Made by a program: the position numbers and the translations under genes
The notes under the pieces: generated by a model
The model's database searches: none
Told to the model about the DNA's origin: nothing
The model's input: only the letters and a program-made list of their open reading frames with translations
Source of the DNA: Dendrophyllia cribrosa
Taxonomy: Eukaryota > Cnidaria > Anthozoa > Scleractinia > Dendrophylliidae
Direction: 5' to 3'
Assembly: GCA_024195265.1 (NCBI GenBank)
Contig: JAJLRJ010000002.1
Span: 51,738,043 to 51,802,042 of the forward strand
Length of the DNA stretch: 64,000 nt
Shown: piece after piece, positions 26,701 to 41,700 of the stretch
Numbering within the stretch: position 1 is the stretch's first letter
Layout of the letters: each line of letters begins with the position of its first letter

Positions 26701-29700
26701 TAAATTGAGCCTATGACCAACTGTTGTAAAATTAAAATAATGTGAAAAAAAATCTTATTATGTCTCCCCACAGGGCAACATATCAAACTTAGTCTAGAGG
26801 CAGAAGAGGTAAACCACTGGTATCAGCTTAAGTTTAAAACTAAGGAAAAAAGTCTTAAGTTTTTTTTTATGAAATATAACTTGAAAAAAAACATTACATA
26901 GATAATAAATTGTTCAGACTGTTATTTTACATTGCACCAGAATTATTAAATTGATTAGGCCAATTTCGATATATCAAAATTCTAACTTGTCTTCCAGGCT
27001 GAGGCGAGTAAAACTTAAGAAATTTGTTATTCATCCCTGAACCTCATGTGATTTTTCTTAAAAGACTCAAGACATTTATTCCAAAAAGCCTCAGCGCCAT
27101 GTCAGAATTTTAATGTATCAAAATAGGACTTACAGTGTAATTGAAAATGGCATTTTAATTCACATTCAGCATTAATACCATCGGTTGCATCTAAGTGTGC
27201 ACACATGGCAAAAAGCATGATCTAATTGTGTACCCAATTAGATCATGCTTTTTGTCACGTGTCCACACTTAAGCTCGGTTTGCATATGATCTCTACGATC
27301 GCTGAAAAAAATTGTTTGCGATCGCTGCGATTGATGGTTTTCATATGATCACTGCAATCGCTACGATCGCTGAGAAAGTGAATGAAGATCGAGGGGACCT
27401 GGGTCTGACAATATCGTTTCGGGCCATTCTTGAAATTCAACATGGCGGCTGTGAATTGTTTTTAAAATTTGTTATAAAGACAGTCGTATCTTTGCACTTC
27501 TTCCATAAAATGGGCCAAATCGCACCCTTTGAGTAAGCGTACGCAGTGCATCCTGGTATTTTTGCTGTCGCTGCGATTGCCAGAGAGTGGTTTCCATATG
27601 ATCGCTACGATCGCTGAACCTTTTTTTCAGCGATCGTAGCCATCATATGGAAACCGGGGGCTTTAGATGTTTAACCGCCCATTTCATGAACTTTTGCACT
27701 TGAAGTGAGTTGTTTGTAACTGAAGTTTGAATGAAACTTTGCCTATCTATGGTTAAAATAATTTTTCTCAGCATTTAAACATTTTGTCTCATTGCAAAAC
27801 ATGTCTGTTAGGTTTAACTTGTGTTGCTGAAATTTATTTTTTCCACGGTAAAGCATGGTTTCATTCAAACCAGTGACAAACAACTCATTTTGTGGGCAAA
27901 GCTTAAGGTTTGCGTATTACGCAAATGTTAAGTTTTGCCCATGTTTTATACTTAATTAGATTGTGTCTTTTTAACTCGTAAGTATGCAAAGCGTTGAATG
28001 CCATTGAGTTAAATAGCAGTTGGAGACAAAATTCACTTGATCGGTCGGTCAATAGGCTGTTAACATTGAGCTCATGATATGTACATGTAGTGGTCACTTG
28101 CCTTAACCATGGTAATGATGTTGGAGGGAGGGGAGGGTGTGGAGTTGGACACAGGGGGTGGGGGTCAGTGGAGCAGAACCTTTAGGAGAGGAGAGGGTGT
28201 GGAGTTGGATGCAGGGTTTGGGGGTCAGTGGAGCAGAACCTTTAGGAGAGGAGAGGGTGTGGAGTTGGATGCAGGGTTTGGGGGTCAGTGGAGCAGAACC
28301 TTTAGGAGAGGAGAGGGTGTGGAGTTGGACACAGGGGGTGGGGGTCAGTGGAGCAGAACACTTAGGATAGGGGAGGTGCAGAGTTGGACACAGGGGGTGG
28401 GGGTCAGCGGAGCAGAACACTTAGGATAGGGGAGGTGCGGAGTTGGACACAGGGGGTGGGGGTCAGTGGAGCAGAACACTTAGGATAGGGGAGGTGCGGA
28501 GTTGGACACAGGGGGTGGGGGTCAGTGGAGCAGAACACTTAGGATAGAGGAGGTGCGGAGTTGGACACAGGGGGTGGGGTTCAGTGGAGCCGGACGCTTA
28601 GGAGAAGGAGGGTCCAATGTTTCATATTCACAAGTTGGCTCATCCATACATACATACATACATAGGTGCCGCCTTTGATTTTGTCAAGTGTTCATTCTAA
28701 GATGCAACCAACAGTACAGCACATCTCTTACACCTTGCTTGCTTGCTTGAGTGATAATACCAAAGATTAATTCCAAGGAATTGTTTTCTAGGTGGCATCA
28801 TTCTATGCTAAGATGCTTGACCATGACTACACTAGTAAAGACATTTTTAACAAGAACTTCTTTGAAGACTGGCGGAAAGAGATGACAAGTGAAGAGCGGA
28901 AAACTATCAAGGACCTTTCGAAATGCAACTTCAAAGAGATGCATGCGTACTTCACAAAGGTAATTACTGTGTTCAAACTTGTGAATAAAAGATGTTTAAT
29001 TGAGATTGAATTTTAGTGATTTTTGTCAGCGATACAGGTTTCCAGCAATATGCACATTGTAGTGATCAACCTTTTTACAGTACTGCATGCTGTTTTGAAG
29101 TTCGTTGGGAAATTGGGTACTAGACAACAAACAACTGCAAACCAGCAGGAATGGCATGCACTTTGCATCACTTTAATACACCCTTGCTGTCTTAACTGTT
29201 CCATCTGTTTTTGAAACCCTAAGGACTGCATATGTATTTCTTGCTACATAATATACATAGAATGTCTCATAACCAGCCTCTGTTGGAATTTTAAAGGTTG
29301 TCACTTGGAGGTGATTGTTGTTTAAAAGAGATCAATATACTGTAACAGTCTTTAATTTTTTTATTGAGAAACAGTTTTTTTTATGTCAAACTTGATTTCT
29401 TGAGGTTGGTCACTTGATGATGGAGGTGGTCACTTAATATGCATGGTGGCTATATGGCCCCACTGGGGTTAATTCTTGGATGTGAGTGTCAAATTGATGG
29501 AACATAAATGAAAACAACTGGGAGTTGTGGTGTAATTTTAGCACCTGTGCCCACTCTAGGGGCATTGGAACAGCTGCTGGAATTGGCTGATGCATAACAT
29601 GGTCTTTCAATAACCCTTTAAGGCCCATTTACAAAGGCACTGTTCTGTGCAATTTTTGTCATGCGCAAGTTGCATCTTCAAATCCCATGTGTAAACTAGC

Positions 29701-32700
29701 GGCAATTTCAGTGCGATTTGGGTGCGATGTCGCATAGGTTTCGAACAACTGCAACTTAATGGCGATTTTTGGGAAATCACAGCAAATCAAAGCAAATATC
29801 ACACCAGAATCACACAGGAAATTGCCGCTAGTTTACACATGTGACTAAAGTTGAATTGGGGAGCATGACAAAAATTGCATCAAAAATCACATGTGTAAAT
29901 GGGCCTTTTTTGTAACTCCTAAGAGTGCTAAAACTTAAAATTCAAGGAAAATCCCAAATTTCCTTTTGTAAAATGTTGAAAAACAAATGTTGCCATACTT
30001 AAAGGGGCTATGTCACCTATTATTAGTATCACTTTGAAAAGCCAAAAAACATATTATATTTGTTTTAATGGAAACCTATTGCACAGAAACTAGTATTTGA
30101 ACTATCTTTGGCTGCGGATGGCCGGGATGGAAATGGATTTCAACTTGAAAAAATTGGTCAATCATTTCAAGTTCCTCCCAAGTGTCATGGAAAATCCCAA
30201 AAAATATATATCATGGTTTGTTCTGTCTTGACTAAATCGCACTAAGAACAAAAATTGTACGTTTGAGCAAAGGACAGACCACCATTTCTACGTGGTCATC
30301 CGAGCTGCTTGAATTTCTAACCATTGTACATGTACACGTCTCCATAATTGACTCTGGGAGTGAAAGACTTAATTGTCATTTATTTTCCGTACAGAAAGCA
30401 GAGGAAAGAAAAAACTGGACTAAGGAACAGAAACTGGAGTTGAAAAAAGAAAATGAGGAGATTTTAGAAGAATATGGTTATTGTCTCATGGACGGCCACA
30501 GACAGAGAGTAGGGAACTTCAAAATTGAACCTCCTGGTTTGTTCCGAGGGCGTGGCGACCACCCCAAGCAGGGCAAACTCAAAAAGAGGATCATGCCTGA
30601 GAATATCATCATAAACATAGGAGAGTATGTTGAAATTCAAGTGTGCTTTTACTGTTGAGATATAGAAAATTGAGTATGTGCTTGAACATATCCTGAAGCA
30701 AACGTGAGAGGAAGTTTACATTAGATTTTGTAAGCACATGGCAGCTATTTTGTAGTTCTTTTTCAAGTTGAAATAGATATGAAATTTAAAGCTTGCAAAA
30801 TAACAATAATAATATTAAACATTCAAGGGTGTAGTAAAACTCAGCAGGCTCATAAAATGGCCTGGCTGAAATTTTTTTTAATTTTTCATGTTGCTAGTGT
30901 AGTGTAAATATGTCAACCATTTATACATGTACAGTACTAGTTATATTAAACTAAGCTCTCCGGCTTTTAATTATATAAGCTACATTGCCAGAGATTTGAT
31001 TCTTCCTGAATTTACATCACCAATCAATCAATGCTAGATGGAAATACATAACAATACATTTTCTGATGATTTCTTTCTTGCAGGGGTGTCAAAATTCCTG
31101 AACCTCCTGCGGGGCACAAGTGGCAGAAGGTCACTCATGACAATAAAGTAAAAAGGAATTTATATTTTTTTTCTAAGTTTGTCATCACTTTCAGCAGTTC
31201 CCCAGTTTATAGATGGCAAGGAGAAAAAATGCAGCCCAGATCTTTAAGGATCTTTCAGGACCTTCAAATGCCAGCCAATGATTCCATAAACAAACTTCGG
31301 AAGATCTTTAGCTTGTGTATGCAATCACCCGTTATTGACAAGCGATGACAGTCGGCTGAATTTCCAGGCTCTTTAAACTAATACAAATATCCTTGCAGAA
31401 ATCTCTGCAAGATCCTTAAAGATCATGGAGAGAATTACGAAAAATCCATAAACTGTCGTAAACTTACAAATTAAATAAAGAAATGACAATAATGTAACTT
31501 ATAATTATTTCCAATGGCATGTGACAGTTATTTAATAACATCTTTGCTTTTCTTTCTTCAGGTTTCATGGTTAGCTTGTTGGGTGGAAAATATCCAAGGA
31601 AGTTACAAGTATGTCATGTTGAATCCCACGTCAAGGTTAAAGGTGAGGTTCAAATGAAATGCAGCTGAGAAAAATCATATCTCAATGCATGTGAAGATAT
31701 CAGTTTTATTTTCACTGTGAAGAGTGAGAATATCAATAATTATTACTTCGTGTTAAAAAGGTGTTGTGCTACAATCGAAACATCTTCGGATCTTAATTCC
31801 TTGGAAATTTTCAGACTTGTTTAGCAATTTTCACAAAATTTTGGAAAATTATTGGCAACATTTGTACAACCTTGGGACAGTATTCACAGAATTTTCAAAA
31901 ATCTTTGGAATGCAAATATGCAAATTTATAATTCAACACATTGATACACTGCCCAAATATGGTCAAAAAGTTATCGATATACGCTATGTCTACATGACAT
32001 ATATCCAACGATGGTGGTAAATTTCGCATTTTGACAAGAGAATGCAGAAATGACGGACCGGCCTCAATATTTTTTCTTCAAACGGTGCTTTGTTATTAAT
32101 GTGTTGAATTATAAAACTATTATTGCGCTCAAGCTTGCGTGATATCGCCTAATTTTAGCTGACTCGGCCTACGGCCTCGTCAGCTAAGAATTAGGCAATA
32201 TCACGCGCGCATTCGCGCTATAATAGTTAAATAGCAGATGATTTATTATTCTTTTATATATGCACGTTAATTAGCCTCATAGCAAGTGCAAAATTCCCAA
32301 AAAAAAATTATTCTAAAATTAACATGGATATAAAAGAACAATAAATCCGCCACCCTTTTTGCACAAGGTATATATTATAAACAAACTATTACATGGCTGT
32401 TTGGAGAAAGGAAATTTTTCTTCTTGGGTTCAACTCGATATTGATACAGAGTTTAACCCTCTAAGAGAAATTTCATATCTCTGGCACCCATATACATGTG
32501 TATATGTTGTGGTTCAATTTTATCCTTGGTTCAAATTTTATTTTCCTTTGTTTTTGGCTATGGTAATGTATGATAATGAGTTTTAAACAAAGGGAAATAA
32601 AATTTGAACCAAGGATAAAATTGAACTATGACATATACAGTAAAACTTGTCTATCATTTGGCCTCCAAAATCTGGCTGCATTAATAAGTGAGGTTGGTCT

Positions 32701-35700
32701 CAAGTAAGTTAATTTACTCATAAGTCCTTTGTTTTAAGTAATGTTTACTACATGAGCGGGAGTGTTGTATCAGCCTATACAATCACGAGGCGCAGCCGAG
32801 TGAATGTACATTGTATAGTGCCAATACAACACGGACGCGAGTGTAGTAAACAACTTGCAAAATTCACATTCACATGTAAATTAGATACAACCACTAGTGA
32901 GTTGTATCTGGAATGTAAATTTGATACAACGAACCACTGGTGAGTAAATTTGTATCTGATATACAGGGTAACCATGCGATTGGAATGGCTCATTTCTATT
33001 TGTTAGTACCCTTATGAATTATTAATGAATTTTACAAACTGTTTTACAGGGTGAAAAGGATTGGCAGAAGTATGAAACAGCAAGGAAATTGAAGGTAACA
33101 AAGTATTGTGATATTTTTAAATGATTCATACGACAACAACAAAACATTCTGTGGAATTGTTTAGCAACCATTGTATTGTTCAGTGGTTAGAACTGCTGTG
33201 GGTAAAATAAGAAAAAAGCAATGAAATAATCTATCATGTAATCCCTCAAATAGTTAAATGTTTTTGTAATTGTTGCGATTTAACTATCTGTACAGGACAG
33301 TGTAAAGAAAATTAGAGCAGAATATGAACAGGACTGGAAATCCAAAGAAATGAGACTACGACAAAGGTATGACACCAACATTATACATACAAGCTATTCA
33401 CATCAAAGACAGAATTGAGGACATGTTTAGAAGATTTCTGTGCAAATTTCACTTGATTAATTTTCTTTGGTAGTTATGCTTCACACGTGCCAGAACTTGA
33501 CATGATTATTGTATAATCTGCTAGTAGATTGCAGTGTATTTCACTTTGTGTGCCTTTTCCAGAATTAATTGTAAGCTCATAGTATATACAATAGCAACAG
33601 GATTAGAAGATTGTATTCAAGTCAGGTTGAATAGGCCATTTCCGAGTTACGTTACGCCTTGTTGTCAAAGCGAGGCTAGGTGCACAACCTTTCATATGAA
33701 ATTGAAAACTCATTTTCATATGAAAGGTTTCGCACAAGCCTCGCTTTGATAGAGAGGCTAAAGGCAACTCGGAAATGGCCTATTGCATTGAAAGAGTGCT
33801 GTGGCGGAACTAGGGATTGGCCCCGGGCCTGCCTTTCCCTCCCCCCCCCCCCCCCCCCCCCCCATCTTGCAACAAAATAAAGCCCAAGGAGCCAAAACTT
33901 TTTTCAGTCTCTAAAATTTTCACTCTGTTCCCAGCCACAATGGAGGAAGGATTTACAAAACAAAAACCAACAAACTTCTTGCATGGAGGGGGGGGGGGGA
34001 GTTATCTCTTTAGAAAAACAAAACATTGTTCCCTCATTAACTCCCCCATCTCTTATTCATTCGGTGCCCCTAATAATTAGTGTAATCACAGGCAGCCCAA
34101 CCGTGGTGTGCGAGTCACACAGTAATGAAATATAGGTAAAAATACGATTTGTCACGGAATTGAGAAGCGATAGAAAAATCGAAAATATTACACAATAAAG
34201 ACTTCTTACCTTTACTTTATTGTCCCTTGATGTGTCCTGACCGGTTTAAATGCATTTTTACCACTTTTGTCACTCGCCCCACTATCCACTATAAAAGAAG
34301 GGAAGGCTGGCGACTGGAAAAGCGAAGCTCAACGCGAAAAAGCCAATAAAATTACAATAAATGAACTTATCGCTCCAAATTGCGAGCAGCAGGACCGTAC
34401 ACAACGTAGTTACCTATCCATTGCTCTCTGGTTTCCAAATTTCATCGCAACCGCCCGAGAATCGCTCATTTCCCAGCTCAAACTTGACCATTTCTCTTCG
34501 CCATTATGCGTGCAACCGACGGATCGTCCACCAGATTCAAAAGTGTAGCTTGGCGTCCGCGCCTGATTAACAAAATAACAATTCATCGGGGGAGGGGCGG
34601 TACTATTGCTCTATATGCAAATCAACACGGCGAGAGGATCCAGTGCGTTCAATTTGACCGGAAACCGCAAACGTGATCGGGTTTCAGATCAAACGTCCGC
34701 TCGCTTTAAAAAGCAATTCGTCTGGACTATCTGGGTATATTGTCAGCCAAAACAGTTCTTTTTCTGCATTCTTTCAACCGTTCTTTTCAGAGCGATCATA
34801 CAACAGTTCTTTTCAGAGCTATCCTTAACTGTTCTTATCAGAGCTATCCTTGAACAGTTCTTTTTAGAGCGAAAATTCAACATTATATTTCACGGTCCTT
34901 TCAACAGTTCTATTCAGAGCTATCCAACATCACACAACAGTTTTTCTCAGATCTAAAATTCAACTTCATTTCATTTTTTCTGTGCATAGCCCTCCAAGTC
35001 TTTTAAGTAGTTCTATTTACCGCTATCCTGCGTTATCCCGATTTTAATTGAACGCACTGGACCCTCTCGCCGTGTTGATTTGCATATAGAGCAATAGTAC
35101 CGCCCCTCCCCCGATGAAGTGTTATTTTGTTAATCAGGCGCGGACGCCAAGCTACACTTTTGAATCTGGTGGACGATCCGTCGGTTGCACGCATAATGGC
35201 GAAGCGAAATGGTCAAGTTTGAGCTGGGAAATGAGCGATTCTCGGGCGGTTGCGATGAAATTTGGAAACCAGAGAGCAATGGATAGGTAACTACGTTGTG
35301 TACGGTCCTGCTGCTCGCAATTTGGAGCGATAAGTTTATTTATTGTAATTTTATTGGCTTTTTCGCGTTGAGCTTCGCTTTTCCAGTCGCCAGCCTTCCC
35401 TTCTTTTATAGTGGATAGTGGGGCGAGTGACAAAAGTGGTAAAAATGCATTTAAACCGGTCAGGACACATCAAGGGACAATAAAGTAAAGGTAAGAAGTC
35501 TTTATTGTGTAATATTTTCGATTTTTCTATCGCTTCTCAATTCCGTGACAAATCGTATTTTTACCCATATTTCATTACTGCGTACCGGCTTCGAATCTGT
35601 AATTTGATGTGACGCACACACCACGGTTGGGCTGCCTGTGGTGTAATTCACTTTTATTCTTGCTCTTTTTCCAGAGGTGTTGCTCTCTACTTCATTGACA

Positions 35701-38700
35701 AGGTAAACAAACCAAACTTCTATTTTTCGTTACTATTACTAACATTTTCACTTAAATGATTAAGATACCTTTTTTATTGTTGGTCACCAGGTTGATCTGC
35801 AACCTGGCTTCTGTGATTTAGTAAAGTTATGGAACTATCATGAGGCAAAATAAAAGAAAAGATATTTTCTTAACGTGGCTGATTTAAGGCTGGTTTTCAC
35901 TAGGGACGAAGTCGGGGTCGTAATGAGAAGCAAATCTAGTGTAAATCAAACAACAGAGTCGTAACCATAATTTCTGATCATGTTCATGATTCCATCGCTT
36001 ACGATCTATGTAGAGTAGACTATGAGCAGTCCCTCTCTCCTAGCTAAGTACGTTGAGCGATAAACAAAAAACATTGGCGAGCGGAAAATAGCCGTGCAAA
36101 AACTGGGGACAAGCGCCCATCTCGCCCCCAGTTTCGCGCGGCCATTTTCCGCTTGCCAATGTTTTTTTTTGTTTCTTGCTTGACGGACTTAGCTGGGAAG
36201 GTGGGACTGCTCGTAGTCTACAATGTCCGTTCTCAGCCTCCTTGAGTACAGATTTCTGGTTATAATTCATATGTGCAAATCAAAGAAAATGGAAACTTTT
36301 GGATTCTTGTTCTGATTCCGTTGAGCTTTCGACTCCATTGTTTGATTTTAGCTCGGCTCCAACTTAGTCTGCTATGCAGCCGTTATTTGTGTCGTCACGC
36401 AACGCTCCTCCCCACGTTGCGTGACAACACAAATAACGATTGGTAGCAGACTATCTCCAACTCTGTCGGTAGTGAAAACCTGCCTTTAGGGGGATGGTCT
36501 CTTAAGAGAGTTGTTGCTGAAAAGAAAATTGAACTCCATACACTGTTTATATTGCCGTCATTAGATGGGAGATCCATACCATTAAAACTTATTGTGATTT
36601 CTATTTTTTAGCTTGCTCTTCGAGCTGGACATGAAAAAGATGAAGAAACAGCCGACACTGTAGGCTGTTGCTCATTGAGAGTCGAGCATATCAGTAAGTA
36701 AAACTTGTGATCATTATGTGAAACTCATCTCTTTTTTGAAAGGAGGCAGGGTGTCCAAATAGCAAGGGCGCTAGTCATGAAGTCCTGGGGCGCTTACCAA
36801 TTTTGCAGGAAAAAAAGTTGGGATGGCCGTTGAATAAAATCAGAATCCAAAATCCAAAATCAGCATTCCAACTGAATAACCGAAAGAGAGATCGCTTAAC
36901 TTTTTCAATTCATTTTCCGGTTTTTGTTTTCACATTGTTATATTATTGGGACTGAGAGAAATGGTCAAATGGTAATCAATCAATCAATCTTTCGTCAGAG
37001 TGGGTAATACCCTAACACTGACGAAAGCCTAGTGCTCGAAACTTCAGCTTTTGAATTGATCTCTTTACAATGGCCAATTTGCCTTATCAATTCATTTGCT
37101 CAGTAAAAATCAAATTTGCATGTTTCATTTCCCATTGACACAGCACCAGTTTCTTTAGAAACTAAACCCTCCATCTGACTGATCATGAACGGTTTTAATT
37201 TTTTCTAGAATTGCACGAGGAGTGGGAGGACAAGGAGTTTGTGGTTGAATTTGACTTCCTCGGTAAAGACTCTGTCCGATACTGGAACTTCGTGCCAGTA
37301 GAAAAGAAGGTAAGAGAATCGAAGTTTTCTCCTATTTTTTTTTTTTTTTTGTACTCTGGTTTGCTGTATTTTACAGCGGTTTTCAATCGAGTGCCGCGGT
37401 TGCTTTGGTTTTGCATTGCTACGCTTTGTGATTGGCTAAAAAAATTCTCGTGCCACTTTATCAACCAATCAGGAGTAAAGCCAAAACCAATCGTGTCTTG
37501 CTCGCACGCGTTTTCCCCGCGCTTGACGACGGCTACGTGTATTTGCTTCGTGTTCTGATTGGTTCATTGGATTGTCTGCGTCTGTTGTGATTGGTTAGAT
37601 TGATTACTTTGGTTTTGGTTTTAGACTATGACACAATTGAAAACCGTGCTTTTGAAACAAACAAACAAAATACTGACGTGCAATCGTTGAGTTCAATGAT
37701 GGGTGTGTGACTACGTGGAATTTCATGATTTGTTAAATCGAAGTTTCTACAAAACTGGTACGATTTGTTTTGAGAAGGTTAGTTCCTTAAAAAAACGAAG
37801 AGCTAAAAAAACGCATTTACTATGTTGGTAGGTGTTCAAGAATCTAGGCATATTCATGAAAGGAAAACAGGATGGAGATGATTTGTTCGACAGGCTATCG
37901 GTAAGTACAACCATAATTTTATAATAATTACGATTGATGCCAACTTAATAATCTATACAGAAGTTGTTACATCCAGTGTTTTGTCGGACCCATCTTTTTT
38001 AAGGTACTAAAAGAACAAGGAAGGAACATGCTCCCGAGTAGCTTTTATTTGAATGGTCACACTTTCGGGTATTATCCAACACTCAAAACCACCTTGTACA
38101 GCATAATAAACAGCGCTACAGAAAAAGCTTTCGTTTGAATGGTCTCGCAGTTGGATTTTATCCACACACATCAGGGCTCGAAATAGAAAAAAATTATAGC
38201 CTGCCATTTTTTTATTTTTGGCAGGCCAAACAAATTTGGACCTGCCATTTAATTTTTTGGCCTGCCACAAATCGAAATTTCTTCTTTTATTGAAGTATTT
38301 TTTTAAGACGCCTCGCGAAAAAATTCTAGACTTCGATCAGAGACGTACAACACGGGAAAATCGACTAAAGTTTGGGAGATCCCTTTTATTTGTTTACATC
38401 AAACCGTCAGCACGGGTAAAGACAGTAAAGTATCGTTTTATTGTTTCTGACTTTCATGTGAACAGGCCTCCTTATGGGGGTATGACGAAAGAAGATAGCG
38501 CCGCGAAGGTAAAACTCGCAAGGAAAAGTCGGCGAGTGAAGCGAGCCGCGGGAAAACTCCCCGTTCGCCGTTTTTTCTTCGTCCTATATCCCACTGAAGA
38601 GCCTGTTCACAAACTAACTTTCATGCCGATGTGCAAGGATGTTAAAATTCCCTTATCGAGGTTTTGGTCGCTGAAAAGTTATTACGTGACATCGCTATTT

Positions 38701-41700
38701 ATAAATCGACACTCGATCGAATTGAAACACACAGTAAATAAAACATTGTTTAGTTCCTTTTGAATGTTCTACAGAGTTCCCGGACAGTTCCGTTGTTTTC
38801 AATTGCATTACAGTCAGACTCCAAAGTTAGAAAGTTTTTTTGAAGCGAAAAAACAGATTTTATTCCAGACAGCAAACTTACAAAGTCGGAAACCATCAAA
38901 CCGTGAATACCGTATTTAATTTGCACACTTGCAAATGTCAGATTACATACAATGCGCGTAAAAGTAAAGTAAACGGGCGCGGGATGTCAAGGCAGGCAAA
39001 AAAATCTTCAAACGAAAATCGGCGCATCCGAAGTTTCATTATAAAAGCTTTTATTTCTGTTTTTGTTTTTTAAATCGGCTGATTTTTTCCCCGCTTTTCC
39101 TGGCGATTTTTAGACCGCGAAAACTTCGCAGTACCGGCGATATCGCCGGTCACCGGCGCTTTTTGACAACCCTATACTTTAACCTTTATTATTTTTCGTC
39201 GGGAACCATTGATTTGTGGAAATAAATAGTGGATAAAGGAGCATGGTAAGAGGAGTAGAAAATGCTATAAAACCAGTCCAGTAAGTTTCGCCTGCCATTT
39301 TATTATCCATCTGGCAGTTCATCATTATTTTCGCCTGCCAAACCTGAAATTTGACCTGCCATTTGGCCATTGGCAGGCCGCTATTCCGGGCCCTGCACAT
39401 AAAAGTTAGAACCATCTTGTCCAGGATAATAAACAGCACTACAGGAAAGTACTGCTTAGTAGCTTTCATTTCAATGGTTACACTTTAGGATTTCATCCAC
39501 TGACTCAAAACTGAGTTAAAACCATCTTGTACAGCATAATAAACAGCACCACAGGAAAGTACTGCTCAGTAGCTTTCATTTGATTGGTCATACGGTAAGA
39601 TTTCATCTACTGAGTCAAAAGTAAGAACCACCTTGTACAGCAAAATAAACCGCACCATAGCAAATTACCGAATGGGTACAATTAGATTTCATCCACAGGT
39701 TCAAAAATTATTACTGCCTTGCATGGTTTAAAGAACGAGCCTGGCGTTGAGAGTTTGCAGTATTATCTTTGGCTTACATTCTGCTTTCTTTAGACGACTT
39801 CACTAAACAAGTACTTATCGGATTTGATGGATGGTCTAACAGCGAAGGTTTTCCGAACATACAACGCCTCCATGACACTGCAGGATCAATTGGACAAGCT
39901 GACTGAACCAGAAGAAAATGTCAACGCTAAAGTGTTGTCGTACAATCGAGCTAACCGTGCTGTGGCTATTCTATGTAACCATCAGGTAAGTAGACAGTTC
40001 AGTGCGTTTTCACTCGAGTGTCCTAAAACCAACACCAAAGTTGTTAAGCCCCGTCTACACGTTCCGATCAAACATTTGATTTCCGATCAAACATTCTTCT
40101 CACGAAAAATGTTAGACAAACATCATCTTACATGTCGGCTACACGTTCTAACATTGTTGAACCAGCAAATGTTGTATAACAATGTTAGAATGTGTAGCCG
40201 AGGCTTTACTCTGACCAATCACAACAGACGCAGACAATCCAATGAACCAATCAGAACTCGAAGAAAATACATGTAACTGGCGCCAAGCGCGGGAAAACGC
40301 GTGCGAGCAAGTCACGGTTAATGTTGGGGCTATTAGAAAACCTGAACTGATAATGCAGTGAAAAGGAACAAGTTGAAGTTAACTTTGCACAGCATTTCTC
40401 TTCCAGAATCTTGCTGGGTCTTCTATTTTTGTTTCGAAGTCTGTTTGGTCTTAAATTATAATTCTCTCTTTTGTTGAAAGTGGTTTCATAATGCTTCACG
40501 ATTTTTATACGGCTCTTGCCTGAAATCCGTTTTTCCCAATCCAAATAAGTCGAAAAAAGCAGGGTAGCGTAGTGCTAACTGTTTTTGCTTCTCTTTTCAG
40601 CGCTCAGTTCCCAAGACTTTTGACAAAGCAATGACAAATCTTCAAAACAAGGTATGCAACTATTTGTTTAATAGAATATACAACTAAAGTTTGTCTAACT
40701 TACATCTCCCATAGGAGAGAGCTCATTAACAGCAAACTGCCTGTCTTCTCCCCAATGAGCCATACACAAAAACAGCATTTTCCAACTTCCAAAAGCGAAC
40801 ATTTGGAATGTTTCCTAAGGGATTAAATATATGATGTACTGTTTAGAAAAGTTGCGTGGTTAAGTTTTCTTCTTTCGAGAATTCGCTTTCTTCTCCTCGG
40901 TTCTTCCTTCTGGCGTTAAGGCAGCATTTTCTATACTTATTAGTTTGGGACTTGGTCAATACTGATCTTAACACAATTTTGTCACAAACCCAGCAATAAT
41001 TTCCTTTGTCGTAGGACCTTTTAGCGGTCACACTGCGCTACTTGGCATAGAAATCAATTGCAAGGTGAACTGTTGTTGTTGTTCAGATTTCAGAGAAAAA
41101 GAAAGCAATCAAAGAAGTAAAGAAGGAGGTCAAAGGATTGAAGATTCAAGCTAAAGAAAGCAAGGATGAAAAAACGAAAAAGTAGGTGATTCAGTGAAAC
41201 AAGGGTAAACTGCAAAGCAGGTATATTTTAGGGGAGAACGAACGTTGAGTTAAGGGACTGGGACGAGTCAAATGACGCGGCCAAGGGTCTGGGTGTGAAG
41301 CTGAGGACGTTTTGCGAAACGAAAATGGCAAACACTATTTTTTATTTTTATTTTTTGTATTCTATTTATTTACTCCATTCGAGGATATTTATGTATTGTT
41401 TTGGCTAAACAGATTCTTAAATTCAGCACTCGCCCACCAAACAAACACAGGCTAAACACTGCAAGACACAACGCGGGATATCTTTCACTCCCCACCCCCC
41501 CCCCTTCCCCCCCTTCCCCCCCTCCCCCCCCCCCCCCCCTTCCCCCCATCCCCCTGGGAGGGTTTGTGCTCCTGCTTTGTTACTCAAGATGGCGGATGAA
41601 CGAACGTAGAGGGTCGAACTTCAACTTAACTTTAACTTTAATTGAGGTAATTGCCATTGGTACACTAATCTGGCAATGGCTGGTCAACGGCTAGCTAAGC

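Noticed and set aside
28109..28429. Overlapping 77-106 residue frames on both strands
   Set aside because: They translate the 60-bp minisatellite; open on both strands only because the repeat length is a multiple of three.
33798..34080. CTGTGGCGGAACTAGGG as another CAG-ended MITE with poly-C
   Set aside because: The left end is suggestive, but no right terminus or duplication could be found.
34267..35433. Identical 93-residue frames on opposite strands
   Set aside because: They lie in the two arms of the foldback element and have no known domain.
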